A stretch of DNA of 64,000 bases from Centrapalus pauciflorus (Eukaryota > Streptophyta > Magnoliopsida > Asterales > Asteraceae). Shown piece by piece: positions 10,379 to 22,053 of the stretch (the stretch's first letter is position 1; each line of letters opens with the position of its first letter). The stretch is taken from assembly GCA_020465985.1 (NCBI GenBank), contig JAANYP010003732.1, positions 417,501 to 481,500 of the forward strand, given 5' to 3'. Under the pieces are notes generated by a model, which was not told where the DNA came from, made no database searches, and saw only the letters and a program-made list of their open reading frames with translations. The position numbers were made by a program, and so were the translations under genes.

Positions 10379-12690
10379 TCACAATGCCACAGCAATGAAC
10401 ATTGAGAGTTTGTCTGATAAAAACCGAAAACGAGCAGCAGAGTGAGCCTTAGTAAAAATGTCAGCAACTTGTAGAGCGGAAGGCACAAACGGTAAGGAAA
10501 TTGTTCCCATCTGAAGATGATGGCGAGTGAAGTGACAATCAATTTCAATGTGTTTCGTTCGTTCATGAAAAACAGAATTACGAGCAATCTGAATAGCACT
10601 TTTGTTGTCACAATGTATCGGGGTAGACTGAGATAGGCGAACCCCCATGTCAGCAAGTAACCAGCGTAGCCAAACAACCTCACTAGTAGTAGCAGCCATA
10701 GCCCGATACTCGGCTTCAGTAGAAGAGCGAGAAACAACATCCTGCTTCTTACTCTTCCATGAAACAAGTGAATCTCCAAGAAAGACGCAAAAACCAGTAG
10801 TGGACTTACGATCAGTCTGATCCCCAGCCCAATCAGCATCACTGTAAGCACGTAGATCAAAAGTAGATGACGATGGAAACACAAGCGTCTGAAACTGAGT
10901 GCCCCTTAGATATCTCAGAATGCGAAGGACCGCCCCCCAATGTACAGTCGTAGGAGCAGTCACAAATTGACTGACAATGTGGACAGCATGAGCAATATCA
11001 GGTCTGGTGACCGTGAGATAAACTAAACTACCCACAATGGTACGATACAAAGTCGGATCATCAAGAGGAACACCATCAGTAGGGGAATAACGAGCATTAG
11101 TTTCCAAGGGAGTATCCACAGTCTTGTTGTCAGATAGGCGAGCACGTTCAAACAAATCCGAAATGTACTTAGACTGGGAAAGAAGATATCCCTTGTCAGA
11201 ATGAGCAACCTCTATTCCCAGAAAATAACGAAGCAATCCCAAGTCCTTCATAGCAAAACGGTGAGCTAAATCACGCTTTAAGGACTCAATACCGGCATAA
11301 TCATCACCAGTAATAATCATATCATCCACATACAAAGATAAGAGTATCCGTCCTGCACTCGTACATTTAACAAACAAAGCAGAGTCATGGTTACTAGGAT
11401 GAAAACCAAGAGAGGTGATGACAGTGGAAAACTTCTCAAACCAAGCACGAGGAGCTTGTTTGAGGCCATATAAAGCTTTGCGCAGCCGACATACTTCTCC
11501 TGGCTTGTGAGCAACACCAGGAGGAGGAGTCATATAGACCTCCTCATGCAAATCACCATTCAAGAAAGCATTCTTGACGTCCATCTGAGAAATCTTCCAC
11601 TTGCGAATAGAGGCTACTGCAATCAACATACGAACTGTAGTCATTTTGGCTACAAGAGCAAAAGTCTCCTCATAATCCAGACCATATTCTTGCGAATATC
11701 CCTTAGCAACCAAACGGGCTTTATACCGTTCAATAGATCCATCCGACTTGGTCTTAATCTTATACACCCAGCGAGAACCAATAGAATGTTTTCCAGATGG
11801 CAACGGAACCAAATCCCATGTACGAGTCTGATGAAGAGCAGTCAATTCCTCAGCCATAGCATTCTGCCAAAGAGGTTCAGAAACAGCCTCTCTAAAAGAG
11901 TTGGGTTCAGCCAGACTGTGAACTTTAGCAATGAAGGAAGCAAACGAAGATGAGTATGATGAATAAGCAAAATCAGAAAGTTTAGTGGACTTACGAAAAC
12001 GAGTTGACTTGCGTACAATAGGAACCTCTGCATTCTCAACCGGTGATGGGATGGACGTAGGCACAGATGGAGCTGTAGGAGTGTCTGTAACAGAGGCATC
12101 CATTGTTGTAGATGTCTCAGAAGGTTGACTATCCATGTTATCAAGATCATCAGTGAAAGGATCAACAAACAAAAGGTCAGATCGGGTCATATCATGAGAT
12201 TTGGCAGGAATAGAATAAAAAGGAATATTTTCCAAGAAGATCACATGACGCGAAGTGTAGAGCTTTTGGCTTATTGGATCAAAACATCGATACCCCTTTT
12301 GACTAATCCCATAACCCAGAAAAACACACAAGGCAGCTTTGGAAGACAATTTATTGCGTTCTGCATGCGGACGAAGAACAAAGCAGGCACAGCCAAAGAC
12401 ACGCAAAGAAGAGTAATCAGGTTTAGATCCATAAAGTTTTTCAAAAGGAGACAGACCAGAATTATGGGCCGTAGGAATGCGATTAATGACATAAGCAGCA
12501 GTATGAACTGCTTCCCCCCAGAAATTGCTAGGAACCTCAGAAGATAGTAATAGAGAGCGAGCAGTTTCAACAAGATGACGATGTTTCCTTTCAGCAACGC
12601 CATTTTGTTGAGGAGTGTCAGTGCATGAGGTTTGGTATAGGGTACCATCAGAAGAAAGCAATTGTGTAAACTCATTAGAAGTATATTCCC
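10379..12690 (-). CDS. Copia pol, C-terminal part: integrase core end, reverse transcriptase, RNase H
   Basis: Seen on the minus strand downstream of a frameshift: the rest of the integrase catalytic core (TPQQNGVAERKHRHLVE), the copia integrase C-terminal GKLYG-like segment (FEKLYGSKP, FLGYG), then reverse transcriptase (RWVYKIK, RYKARLVAKGY, MDVKNAFLNGDL, catalytic LYVDDM) and RNase H (AYSDADWAGD, SSTEAEYRAM, CDNKSA, HIEIDCHF). It ends at a stop just before the polypurine tract. The open frame runs about 60 codons past the frameshift towards 12751, but those codons are off-frame and not part of the protein. Apart from the frameshift this half is intact. It replicates the element through an RNA intermediate in cytoplasmic particles. 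Confidence 0.9.
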
Positions 12691-14555
12691 CCCCCCAAGT
12701 CACACCTAAAACATTTAATAACAGCTGAATGTTGGGTTTTGACAAGAGCACGAAAATCCTTGTAAATAGAGAGAAAATCTGATCTATGTTTCATAAGATA
12801 TACCCATGTATAACGAGTGTAATCATCAATGAATGACACATAGTATTTGGAACCCCCTTTAGAACAAACAGGTGCAGGTCCCCACACATCAGAATGAACA
12901 AGATCAAATGAAGCATAAGAACAAGACATACTTTTAGTAAAAGGTAGGGCTGAAAATTTTGCCAGTTTACACCCACTACAATCAGAAATATTAGATTTAC
13001 TCAAATGTCCTAAAGCGCCTGTAGAGGCTAAAAATTGTAAACGAGAAGTAGACACATGACCCAAACGAGAATGCCATAAATAAAAATCAGACGACAAAGA
13101 AGACAAACGAAATGAAGACAAATCAACACCCGCAGCAGCAACAGTAGATAGCCTCAGATCATCCACAACATATAGCTCCCCTAGCTTATGGCCTGTCCCA
13201 ATCACTGTTTGAGAATGAGGGTCCTGCACACAACAATGGGTATCAGAAAAGAAAACATGATATCCAGATTTACATAATTGACTGACCGAGACAAGATTCA
13301 TGGTAAGAGTAGGAATATAGTATACATTAGGAAGAGACACATGTGGGGAGACAACTGTACCAACACCTTCTATAGGCATAGGTGTACCACTAGCAGACAT
13401 AACAGATAGAGAAGAATCAGCAGATAATGAAACAAACGAAGACAAATGAGGTGACATATGATTGGACGCTCCTGAATCTAAAATCCATAAGGATAAAGGT
13501 GTACCTGAATTACCAGACGAAGACAAACCTGAATGAGGAGAGGCTGACATGGCAGTAGTGGAGAGGAATTGCCGAAACTGCTCAAACACGTGAGGGTCCA
13601 AAACAGATGGAGAGGGATTGGTATCAGTAGATCCCGAATCAACAGAAGGTGTAACAGCAGCAGCATTAAACTGAGGTGGACGAGACGTCCATGTAGAGGA
13701 TCCCGGTGACTTATTCTGCGAGAAAGAACGATTTGGCTGTTGTTTACTTTTGCCGAGCAATAAAGGGCACTGAGACTTCCAATGATTCTTCTGTTTACAA
13801 TAAGCACACTCATCTGAAGCAATCTTAGAGGCAGGTCGAGTCTGATTAGAGTTAGACAAATGAGATCGTTGTGGGACAGCAAAGACAGCAGGGGTAGCAG
13901 TACTAGATGATTTAGTCCCCTTATCACCCTGAGACTTCAAACGAGTTTCCTCTGCTATTAATTCATGAACCACCGAATCAACAGTAGGAAGAGGCGAGCG
14001 GTGAAGGATTGTCCCTCGTAATCCTTCAAAATCAGACCGTAGTGCCATCAAAAACTGTACCAAACGCTGTTCCTCTCTCCTATCAATATATGGCTGAAAG
14101 GTCTTCAAAGCGGCGGATTCAGTAAGAGCTAATTGATCCCATAAATCAGACATGGCAGAGTAAAACTCCTGAATACTTAGTGTATTCTGTTGGAGCGCAC
14201 GTATATCGGTTTCTAATTGATACTGCTTAGCGAAATTAGACTGCGTGTAAAGTCTCTCCAAATGGTCCCAAACCTGTTTTGCGGTATCATATTTTGCTAA
14301 CTGAATGCCAATAGACTGAACCACAGAATTATTGATCCATGTAATAATCTTAGAATTATTAGTCTCCCATGTATCAATAGCAATAACATAATCAGTAGCA
14401 TCAGCATCAGTAGGTTTAACCTTAGTACCAGAAATATATCCCCACATAGACTTTCCACGCAAGAAATTTTTCATCACATAACTCCAATACCCATAGTTCT
14501 TACCATCCAACTGAACACTAATAGCCTGTAACGAATCCTCTTTTCCACCCGCCAT
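12688..14555 (-). CDS. Copia gag-protease-integrase N-terminal part, frameshifted at its end
   Basis: Seen: the frame starts at the ATG at 14555. Gag occupies residues 1-240. A CCHC zinc knuckle (CAYCKQKNHWKSQC) lies at 250-263. The protease active site (ILDSGAS) is near 358-364. The GAG-pre-integrase HSRLGH is at 495-500 with CSGCKLAK downstream, and the integrase begins with HSDVWGP near 554. At 12688-12696 nine consecutive C's (G on the coding strand) replace the eight that would keep the integrase in frame, so this frame ends a few codons later. Both sides of the break are otherwise open. A sequencing error in the homopolymer is an alternative to a real mutation. Confidence 0.9.
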
Positions 14556-14885
14556 GATAGAAACGATAATCGACCACCCACCCGAGTACCAATATCAATA
14601 CACCGCAAAACTAAACAAGTAAATCCGCAATCAAACTAGCAAAACATGCAAATGATAAACCCTAATAAATCAATCCACCAACAACATAGACCACAGCAGC
14701 GGCAATGTTCAACCAAATCGCAGGCTCACAGATCCAAATCAGAACCAAAAAACTAAATCCACAAGGCATAACCAAATGAAAACCAACCCAAAAATAAAAT
14801 GATCATACCAACGGGAGCGGCGGCGAAGCAGTCAACAAATCATCGACGGCGAATCCCAACAGAATCAGCGGCGGCGAACCCCAAC
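14556..14885 (-). other. Copia 5' untranslated leader
   Basis: 330 bp between the 5' LTR and the gag ATG. It includes GGCGGCGA-rich sequence next to the LTR. No standard initiator-Met primer-binding site was recognised right after the LTR core. Confidence 0.5.
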
Positions 14886-15015
14886 AAAATAAGAGTACAA
14901 TGATATGGTTTAGAGAAGCTAACAAAGGCCCTATATATAGATAAAGAAACCCTAAACTATGCAAACCCTAAAAGCCCAAAGGCTAAATGGGCCTAACATT
15001 ATTGTAACCCTAATA
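14886..15015 (-). repeat. 5' LTR shared core
   Basis: Identical to 10236-10365. It lacks the 41-bp end present at the 3' LTR, so this LTR appears internally shortened or replaced at its inner edge. Confidence 0.85.
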
Positions 15016-15022
15016 AATTTTA
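15016..15022. repeat. Candidate target-site duplication of the copia element, right
   Basis: AATTTTA, matching 10188-10194 on the other side of the element. Confidence 0.5.
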
Positions 15023-15400
15023 GTTCTAAATTTTAAAGAAATGAGCTGTTTGACCAAGAAAGCCTTGAGTTGAGTATCTTGATTTTGGAAAGATGCAGTT
15101 TAAAGGCATGTTTTGCGTATGTCAATCATGAAATGTGTGAAATAATCTTGGATTAATTAAGCAAACTGGGAATTCAAACAATTTACCTGCATCCACATAT
15201 TTGTGCTTCAACTCGTACATTATGGATACATTTAAAAAGAATTCCGAGTAATTACAAATGGAAAATGTATCATAGTAGTCGGTAATCAATTTAAGGAAAA
15301 TTGCTCGACTGTTTTCAATCTTCATGCCATTTAAAAAAAAAGTCAAATTGTTTCTCAAGAGCAGATTCGAGGCAATGCTGTTAAGCAGGATTTTGTGCAA

Positions 15401-16237
15401 TCAACTCAAGAGAACCAGTAGAACAGCGACAAAAAATCGTGTTCTAAATCTTCCTCCCTTCTGAAAGAGAGTTCTTCCATTACTCTGTGATTAAAAAAAG
15501 AAAAACTAAAAAGGTCAGTAGTTGCAAGAATTTTAATTACTTGAAGTCTGTTAAAGTAAAAAAAAAAAAAAGACATTCTATCATCTGGGAAAGCTTACCA
15601 AATCAAGAGTTGGTGATGGTGCAGGTGTTGTGTCGCTAGAGTCTGTAGGCGTTGGTGGAGCTGGTGGGCTTTTAGCGACTGGTGCGGGTGCCGGTGCATG
15701 ATGTTTCTTGTGCCTATGCCTCCTATGCTTGTGTCTTCTAGGTGCTGGTGCAGGTGAGGGACTCATGTCTGGTGTTGGGGCAGGTGGGATGGTTAAAGGC
15801 GCTGGCGCTGGTGTTGGTGGTGGAGGAACCGGTGCTGGTGCTGGTGCTGGTGCAGGTGGTGGAGGAATTGGTGCTGGTGGTGGAGTTGCTGGTGGAGGCA
15901 CGGAAGGTGGTGGTGCAGGTGGTGAAACAACAGGTGGTGGTGGTGTTGGGGCAGGTAATGGTGGTGGTGGAGTTGATGGAGCTGAGACAGGCGGACTCAC
16001 TGGTGGTTGTGGTGGTGGAGTTTGAGGTGGTGGGGTAGCCGGGCTAGAAGCTGGAGACGTTTTAGGTGATGGGGATGGCAGAGGGGTGGCTGGTGGTGGC
16101 TGTGTTGGCGGAACTGGTGTGGTAGAAGGCGGTGGTACAGCGGCAGGCGTAGTTGAAGGTGAAGCTGCAGGCGTTTGTCCATTAGAAATCGCTACGAGAA
16201 GGCATATCCAAGCAAGAATGCTAGTAATCCACAGCAT
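15401..16237 (-). CDS. Lys-rich classical arabinogalactan protein, GPI-anchored, 240 aa
   Basis: Seen: exon 1 (16237-15599) encodes a signal peptide (MLWITSILAWICLLVAISNG), then about 145 residues of Pro/Ala/Ser/Thr repeats (SPSP, APAPAP, TPPPP), a basic block RRHKHRRHRHKKHH at 167-180, and APAPAP again. A donor at GATTTG/GTAAGC (15598) leads to an acceptor at 15485. Exon 2 (15484-15401) encodes SNGRTLFQKGGRFRT and a hydrophobic end FFVAVLLVLLS, a GPI-anchor signal. The phase is 0. Known: Lys-rich AGPs (Arabidopsis AGP17, 18 and 19; tomato LeAGP-1) have this layout and sit at the outer face of the plasma membrane, heavily O-glycosylated on hydroxyproline, with roles in growth and wall signalling. 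The short Lys/His-rich block followed by HHAPAPAP is most like AGP19. Without the second exon the protein would lack its anchor. The gene is absent from segment copy 2. Confidence 0.85.
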
Positions 16238-16285
16238 TTTAACAAATGGATGAGGGGTTTTGTTTGGATGAAAAAGAATTGAGGA

Positions 16286-16293
16286 TTTATATA
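16286..16293 (-). promoter_or_regulatory. TATA box of the AGP gene
   Basis: TATATAAA on the minus strand about 50 bp upstream of the start codon at 16237. Confidence 0.55.
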
Positions 16294-16826
16294 TAACACA
16301 TGTAGCATGAGTAATTTAAGATGAAATCAAAAGGGTTGGTGCTACATGAGCTTCATGTGGGTAGCACATCATATCTACTGTAATTCATCCCTCATATATG
16401 ACTTTAAGGCCAATCTTGGCAGTTAAGTGATGATTTTTAAAGTTTTGGTACATCTTTCAGATCATCATTGGTCACCTTTCACTATCAAACCCAACTAATT
16501 ATTATTGATCTTTCACCACTCCATTTATACAGATTCTATAATGTTTAGAAACTGTTTTCGTAATTCGATCTCGATCAAGAGAGTTAGCCCTGCAATTAAC
16601 GATGGAAAAGATTATGCTTGTGGTCGATCCCGAAAATGGAAAACCCTACCAAACATCATATTCTCAAGGAAACCAACTACCTACCTAAAATGTTGGCATG
16701 TAGTTTTCAAAAGGAGAAATATACATTGAAACAATGTCATGCTGACGATAAACAAACCAAATCGATTTTAAAATCTCAAAAAGAGAGGTGATAATCTATG
16801 TTCAAAAGTTGTGAACAATACTTGAT
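16294..16826. other. AGP upstream region
   Basis: No gene seen. From about 16680 it matches segment copy 2; 16294-16680 is unique to copy 1. Confidence 0.5.
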
Positions 16827-16927
16827 CTATAAATAGAAGATGATTTTGATGGCATGATGAATCTTTGAGAACAAGTTTGAATGATGATGAGGTGAAACGC
16901 TAATAAATGTAGGCGGGGTTTGCAATA
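16827..16927 (-). pseudogene. TADA 3'-exon fragment
   Basis: On the minus strand 101 bp match the last 33 codons and stop of TADA (29456-29357), including the NLFSKIHHAIKII segment and a TAG stop (16827-16829), with a few substitutions and small His-repeat length changes. Upstream of 16927 the similarity ends abruptly, so this is the edge of the duplicated segment and not a gene. Confidence 0.8.
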
Positions 16928-17317
16928 TGCCGATTAACCCTTCGCCTCCAAAGAATCTGTTTTCCAGCAAACTCACTTGTCTATATTTTATGATTCAAAT
17001 TCACATATTTTGTTGATTTCTTTGTTTAAATCTGTGTTTTTTTTTTTGTTGGAATGTACTTTTTTTGGTGAAATTACGGTAGTCACTGATGACTTGTGAC
17101 TTTCAATCAGTTACAATCGGTAATATCCCAATTCAGTAAGATTTTACATGTTTGGGGTTTATTGTGCAATGAAAAATGATCGAGGGTTTTAATCACAAAA
17201 ATGGTCAAACTTGCAAGTTTTTTACACAAATATCCCTATTAAAATTCTATGTTGAGTATACAAGAGGTTTTGAATTTTATTAAGGGTGTACATGAAATTT
17301 TAAGTTGGATATATATA
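16928..17317. other. Intergenic, no gene seen
   Basis: AT-rich unique sequence between the segment copy 1 edge and the hAT-like MITE. Confidence 0.5.
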
Positions 17318-17651
17318 ATATACAGTAGAGGTGTTATATATGGACCAAATACCGGAACCGAACCGGAACCGGTCCCGAATAGGACCGATTGTAAAGTAAT
17401 GGTCCGGTCCTCGGGTTTAGATTTTAGCCAAATTCGGGTCCGGTCCGGTTCGGTCCGATAACACCCCTAACCTTCAAAGTGGAGTTAGTTTTTGAGTTTT
17501 TAAACACCAAATACCCGAACCGAACCGGTACCGGTCCCGAATAAGACCGATTGTAAAGTAATGGTCCGGTCCTCGAGTTTAGATTTTAGCCAAGTTCGGG
17601 TTCGGTCCAGTTCGGTCCAGGTTTGGTCCCGATAACACCCCTAATATACAG
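17318..17651. mobile_element. hAT-like MITE with 8-bp target duplication and doubled interior
   Basis: Seen: ATATACAG at 17318-17325 is repeated at 17644-17651. Between them (17326-17643) the ends are TAGAGGTGTTAT and ATAACACCCCTA. The interior is a palindrome-rich CCGGTCC/CGGTTCGG sequence present twice (about 17340-17468 and 17510-17643) with a short AT-rich spacer. The internal copy keeps its own ATAACACCCCTA end at 17458-17469. Known: 8-bp duplications with TAGGGGTG-like ends fit hAT-superfamily non-autonomous elements. Confidence 0.75.
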
Positions 17652-17883
17652 TGTACACCACTTCTTTCTCAGGTAACTCTTTCCTAGTTTAAAAAAAGAA
17701 AACTTACATGATAATATGACATGGTAACATTAAGCTCTAATCCCCTTCTATGTTTCAACATTCAAATTTTAAATCTCACTGTCTAGTTACTATTAGATTA
17801 CAAAGTAGTTTTCTTCTTCCTTTTCATATAGATTCATGTGTACAAAGAATACAATCAATACTAGAAGACTAATCTGTGGATGG

Positions 17884-18922
17884 TTAGAAGGGGCTGATTT
17901 TCCCAGCCAACTTTAACATGAATTCAGGTACAAGGCGCCGTCTAGGAGGTGCTATTGCTTGTTTCACAAGAGCTTCTTCATCTCCGGCATGAATAATTGC
18001 AATTAAATCGTCAAACAATTTATCATCACCTCTCATTGGATCCTAAATAAAAACATATGTCAGAAAAAGATGAAAGATCATTCAAATCTAAATTCTACTA
18101 AAAGATAGCAATTCATCTCATCTTTGCAGCAATAAACACATTTATGATTGATGATGATGGATTAAAAATGCTACCTGAACAAACACATCGGTGTGAGTTT
18201 TCCCCTCGTATAACATCAAGTCTGCTTTCACTCCTAGTCTTTGGAGAGTGTCCACAAACGTTTTACTGTCACCAAGAACAAGTCTTGTATTATACTTGGG
18301 CCCTCGTATATATTTCTCCGCCTGGGAATTTTCCAGTTGCTTCTTTAGCAACTAACCATTGAATTAAGTGTTTCACAAATTTTTATTTTTTTATGTGTTC
18401 AAGGGGATTTTTTTTATCTTCTTTTAGTTTTGTATCACTGAAACAATTAGTTTAGTAGTTTAAAGAAACTAAACAAATCATAATAACATCGGAACACAAC
18501 TTCAATTTTCATATCTTTACTTGCTCTTAGCTTAATGACGTGAAGATGATTCCTTTCGTATCTAGCATATGCCCCCAAGTTCATTCCTTTAATATGCAAA
18601 ATCTATATTAGTCTACAAGACCTTTCTAAACTTGAAGTAGCAAGTTCTGGTCAATAAATTTCGATTTCTTTAATATACAAAATCTATGTTGTTTTATTGA
18701 GCCACTAATAAATCATACCTGCAATCTGCTGGGATGGAATAATCTGCTGTCCCATGAAATAGGATAATTGGAGGTAGAAGAGATATTGCTGTCTTATTGT
18801 TGGGGTCTTGCACCATAATTTCCGGAGAATATCTACTCAAAGATTCCTCCCCTCCCATTATGCTGAAGAGATTGCGGGACTTGTTAGTTTTGTGCTATTA
18901 AAAGGAGGGGGAAGGGGGGGGG

Positions 18923-19010
<88 letters not shown>

Positions 19011-21951
19011 TGCAGATACATACACAAGTACCTGTAAAAAAGTGACTTGTATGGGCCTCGGCTACTCAAATGATCTGCCAGGTTAAACATATTATATCTG
19101 TAGAAAGATTATAAGCAACAACAGTATGGTTCATCAGATAACATTTTGGGAGAGAAATTGAACTACTAACTAGTAAGAAAGACTTGCAATAAATGAAGAA
19201 TATTAAAACCATTATAATCATATAAAGTCAGTCGTGTTATATTGTGGAAATCTACAGAGGTAAGCTTGCTCACATGCTTTAAATAAAACAGATCAAATTT
19301 TAATAGATATTTAACTTTCTTTCTCTTCCTCAACTTTATAATGACTAGAGCGCACAACAACATTTTATGTATAACCTACCCTTTGTCATTTTGTCCCAAA
19401 GAGATCTTTCATTTTTGTCATGTGACTCAAGTAGCATATTGATTGTGCTTTTTAGACCTTTGTTCACTACATGGATGATTTCTCTCGAGCAATATTTACT
19501 ATTTCCTTATCTTCTCATGCTAAAACTGCATCTATTTTTGTTAAGTTTCGAGTCAAAAATCATTTAGAATTGTGTTTTGGAATCATTCACAATAATGATG
19601 CAGAGAAATATAGTTTATATGATTTACCAAATTATACGCAGCCTAACAGTACATCACTTTTGTGAACATTAATTCTATACTTCAACAAACAGTGCTGTTG
19701 AAATGCGAAAGATGACATTCACTAGACATGGAATGTAGATACTGATTCGATGTAATGGACAATAGAAGTTTAAGGGGATGTGATTGTTGTGGTATTGAAC
19801 AGAAATTTGAATTCAGTTCCATCCAGAGTTCCACCTACGGATAGGGATTGAAACCATTTAGAATACATACATACCCTCCTGATAAGCCAAAATAAGCTTT
19901 AATCTGGGAGACGCTCCATGTTGTACTCTGTGTTGCATCAGATTCTCTGATTGCCTGCTCCAAGAGAGCACACGCAGCAATATGTGCACCAGCTGACTGT
20001 CCCATTAGGTAAATCCTTCAAAATCACCATATATTAATACAAAAACCAAAACAGCAACTTTACTGTGCTAAATGGTAAGTGTAAACATATATACTATATG
20101 TACCTGTTAGGATCACCACCATATTCAGAGATTTTATTGCACACAAATGAGATGCCTCGGGAAGCATCATCAACCATGTCACTGATTGTAGCCTTGGGGA
20201 AGTTTCTGGATGCAGATTTCAACCATCACGTTATTATGTTACCATCTCTTAAACATGCGCACTACGTACTCATATCGGTAGCAGTGCTGCAATTTTCCAT
20301 TTAGAAATATACTTGAAACACAAACACCTAATAATTATAAAGACAGTCTATTGTGGATTAATCATAACGATCTTCAAAGATATCAAAAACTACCTGTAGT
20401 CTATGCATGCCACAATGACGTCTGTACCTGATAAGTGGCGTCCTAAAAGAGAACCCCAAGCTTTATACCTGCAGTAAGCAAAAATATCAGGCTGAAAAAC
20501 TTGATTACTACAAGTCTTTTAGGGCATAAGGAGTGGATGAGAACATTTTCAGTACTCACCCTATTACCCAGGCTCCTCCAGTAATGAAAGCAATGACAGG
20601 CTTTGGACCATCGTTTTTCCCAGTGTTTTCAGGTAAATATATATCAAGTCTGCAAGACAACGATGCCATTGAGTGTTTAGTATCAAAGTGCAACGAAAGA
20701 TTGCTATTACAAAAAAGAGCAAGTCATATCATTTTGACAAAACATACTTATTCCTTGGTTGATCACCAAAAACAATATCTCGTCTTATCTGTTTTGAGAA
20801 ATAATAGTAATAAGCAACTGCAATAATAAAAGAATAGTTTGTTGTTAAGGAAGTAAAGTGGCATCTGCAATCCAAGTTTATTATGAATAATAAACAAATT
20901 GTGTAATTGTTATTAACATGGGAGGAATGACCTGGGCCACGAACCACCGACTTTACAAACCTTGAAGTACACCAGGCATAATTAGGAATGAGTAAACTTG
21001 TAGAGCGAGAAATCCAGTGATAATTCTATAGCCGGACCTGAAGAAAGAAAAAGTTCAAGAAAGCACATTAAACATACTTGCAAAGCATATTAAATAAAGA
21101 CTCGATTTCCCATAATTGGCAAAACCAACATAAGCAACATCAAAAAAGACATAAACAATTGAGTTGAAAATGCATGATTGTTGTATAAAGGATGCTAAAA
21201 TTTTATACATTGACCATTCAATGCATAAGCAGCACCTAAAAGGGATAAATAAACAGGAAATCATTGTGGATTATTATTGAATTCACTCTAAACATGAACT
21301 GAAGACATTGCAGCTAGGAACAGAGTGTAAAAATGGACCAACAAAGTGTAATGCATACAAGATTACCATTAAAAACTAAAATAAGAGTACATGAGATGAA
21401 TTAAGGGAGATAAAAATAAAAACAATAAGGTGGTAACAGTGATCTTAGAACCCTACCAAGATTACTATTAACAAATAAATTCAGAGCAAATGAATTAAAT
21501 AATAATAGTAAAAAAACAAAAAGAAGAAGATTTACCAAACATATCCCAGCATTTTAGACCCAAACCGCGTGTTAAAAAGCGCATCACCATCAGTCCGGCC
21601 GGCATTGTGCCAGAAAAACCGCCGCCTGGCACCACGAAGACTCGATAGATTCGGATCGCTGGCAGCACGACGACGTCGTTGCTGGTAAGAAACGGAGCTA
21701 GTCATAGTTGATGGCAGAGGAGCACCGTTCACACTGTCGTGACTGGTAACCCTAGATAAAAAGGGTTGGGTTTCAAACTTCTTCCCATCTTCAATCGATG
21801 AACTAACCAAATCATCACCATCGTATTCATTGGAGTTCATGAAGACTGCCCCTGCATGTGCCGCAGCAGAAACAGGCATAATTGAAGGCGATGATGATCG
21901 ATTTGGTAGAAAAGGATTGGAGATGGAGATGGGGAGGATCTGTGACTGCAT
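17884..21951 (-). CDS. ICME: Isoprenylcysteine alpha-carbonyl methylesterase, 476 aa, 11 exons
   Basis: Seen: eleven exons on the minus strand (21951-21536, 21037-20961, 20817-20748, 20649-20560, 20468-20394, 20205-20104, 20015-19875, 19097-19032, 18862-18719, 18265-18175, 18042-17884) join in frame to 476 codons plus stop, all with GT-AG introns. The alpha/beta-hydrolase motifs are GGAW (212-215, oxyanion hole), GQSAG with Ser284, then probable Asp386 (HGTADYS) and His418 (GKTHTD). A hydrophobic segment near 145-165 follows a long Ser/Arg-rich N-terminus, fitting membrane attachment. The C-terminus is KLAGKISPF. Known: ICME removes the methyl group from prenylated C-terminal cysteines, acts in endomembranes and modulates ABA signalling in Arabidopsis; ICME-like paralogues have about this length. 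I chose the ATG at 21951; one at 22053 in the same frame would add 34 residues. It could be an ICME-LIKE member. Confidence 0.9.
18925..19006. repeat. (GA)n microsatellite in an ICME intron
   Basis: An 82-bp GA run directly after a G-rich run, in the intron between the exons at 18719-18862 and 19032-19097. Confidence 0.95.
19370..19660 (+). pseudogene. Copia integrase relic in an ICME intron, antisense
   Basis: In the 777-bp intron 19098-19874 the plus strand can be read as HYMDDFSRAIF...KTASIFVKF, resembling the copia integrase core around the second catalytic Asp (DDFSR and a following KF segment). The frame is broken on both sides and no LTR is visible. It is a decayed fragment unrelated in sequence age to the element at 10195-15015. 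Confidence 0.45.
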
Positions 21952-22053
21952 CTTGGATAGATAAAGACGCGTTGATTTACTGAAAGATTTGTACATGGGT
22001 GTGCGATTGCGCCGGGCAGCCGAGGAAAGATGAATGATTGATCGTAGAAACAA

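Larger units (their letters stand above)
10195..15015 (-). mobile_element. Ty1/copia LTR retrotransposon, nearly intact, minus strand
   Basis: Seen: two 130-bp direct repeats (10236-10365 and 14886-15015) are identical base for base and flank a gag-pol reading frame on the minus strand. A polypurine tract (GAGAGGGGA) sits at the inner edge of the left (3') LTR. The 3' LTR has 41 further bases (10195-10235) missing from the 5' copy. Coding order is gag, zinc knuckle, protease, integrase, reverse transcriptase, RNase H, the copia order. Identical LTRs indicate a recent insertion. One extra G in a homopolymer (12688-12696) breaks the frame. The short LTRs suggest an Ale/Retrofit-type lineage, a weak inference. 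Confidence 0.9.
9517..16927 (+). repeat. Segmental duplication, copy 1
   Basis: Blocks 9517-9760, 9855-10194, 15016-15088, 15170-15235 and 16680-16927 match, in the same order and orientation, 22887-23115, 23270-23520, 28945-29145, 29146-29205 and 29206-29456. Copy 1 differs by the copia insertion (10195-15015) and by the AGP region (about 15236-16680) that copy 2 lacks. The right edge falls inside DNA homologous to the last exon of TADA. Confidence 0.85.

Noticed and set aside
11507..12547. Plus-strand frames of 140-148 codons
   Set aside because: Antisense shadows of the copia reverse transcriptase and integrase.
15187..15231. Possible exon on the minus strand reading YELKHKYVDAG, with a donor-like GCAG/GTAAAT, conserved in both segment copies
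   Set aside because: I could not find partner exons or recognise the protein; it may be a remnant of a gene in the duplicated segment.
15708..16038. Gly/Val-rich frames on the plus strand
   Set aside because: They are the antisense of the Pro-rich AGP coding exon, which has a signal peptide, splice donor and GPI exon on the minus strand.
16505..16729. 74-codon plus-strand frame upstream of the AGP gene
   Set aside because: No domain, no splice or start context, and partly within duplicated non-coding sequence.
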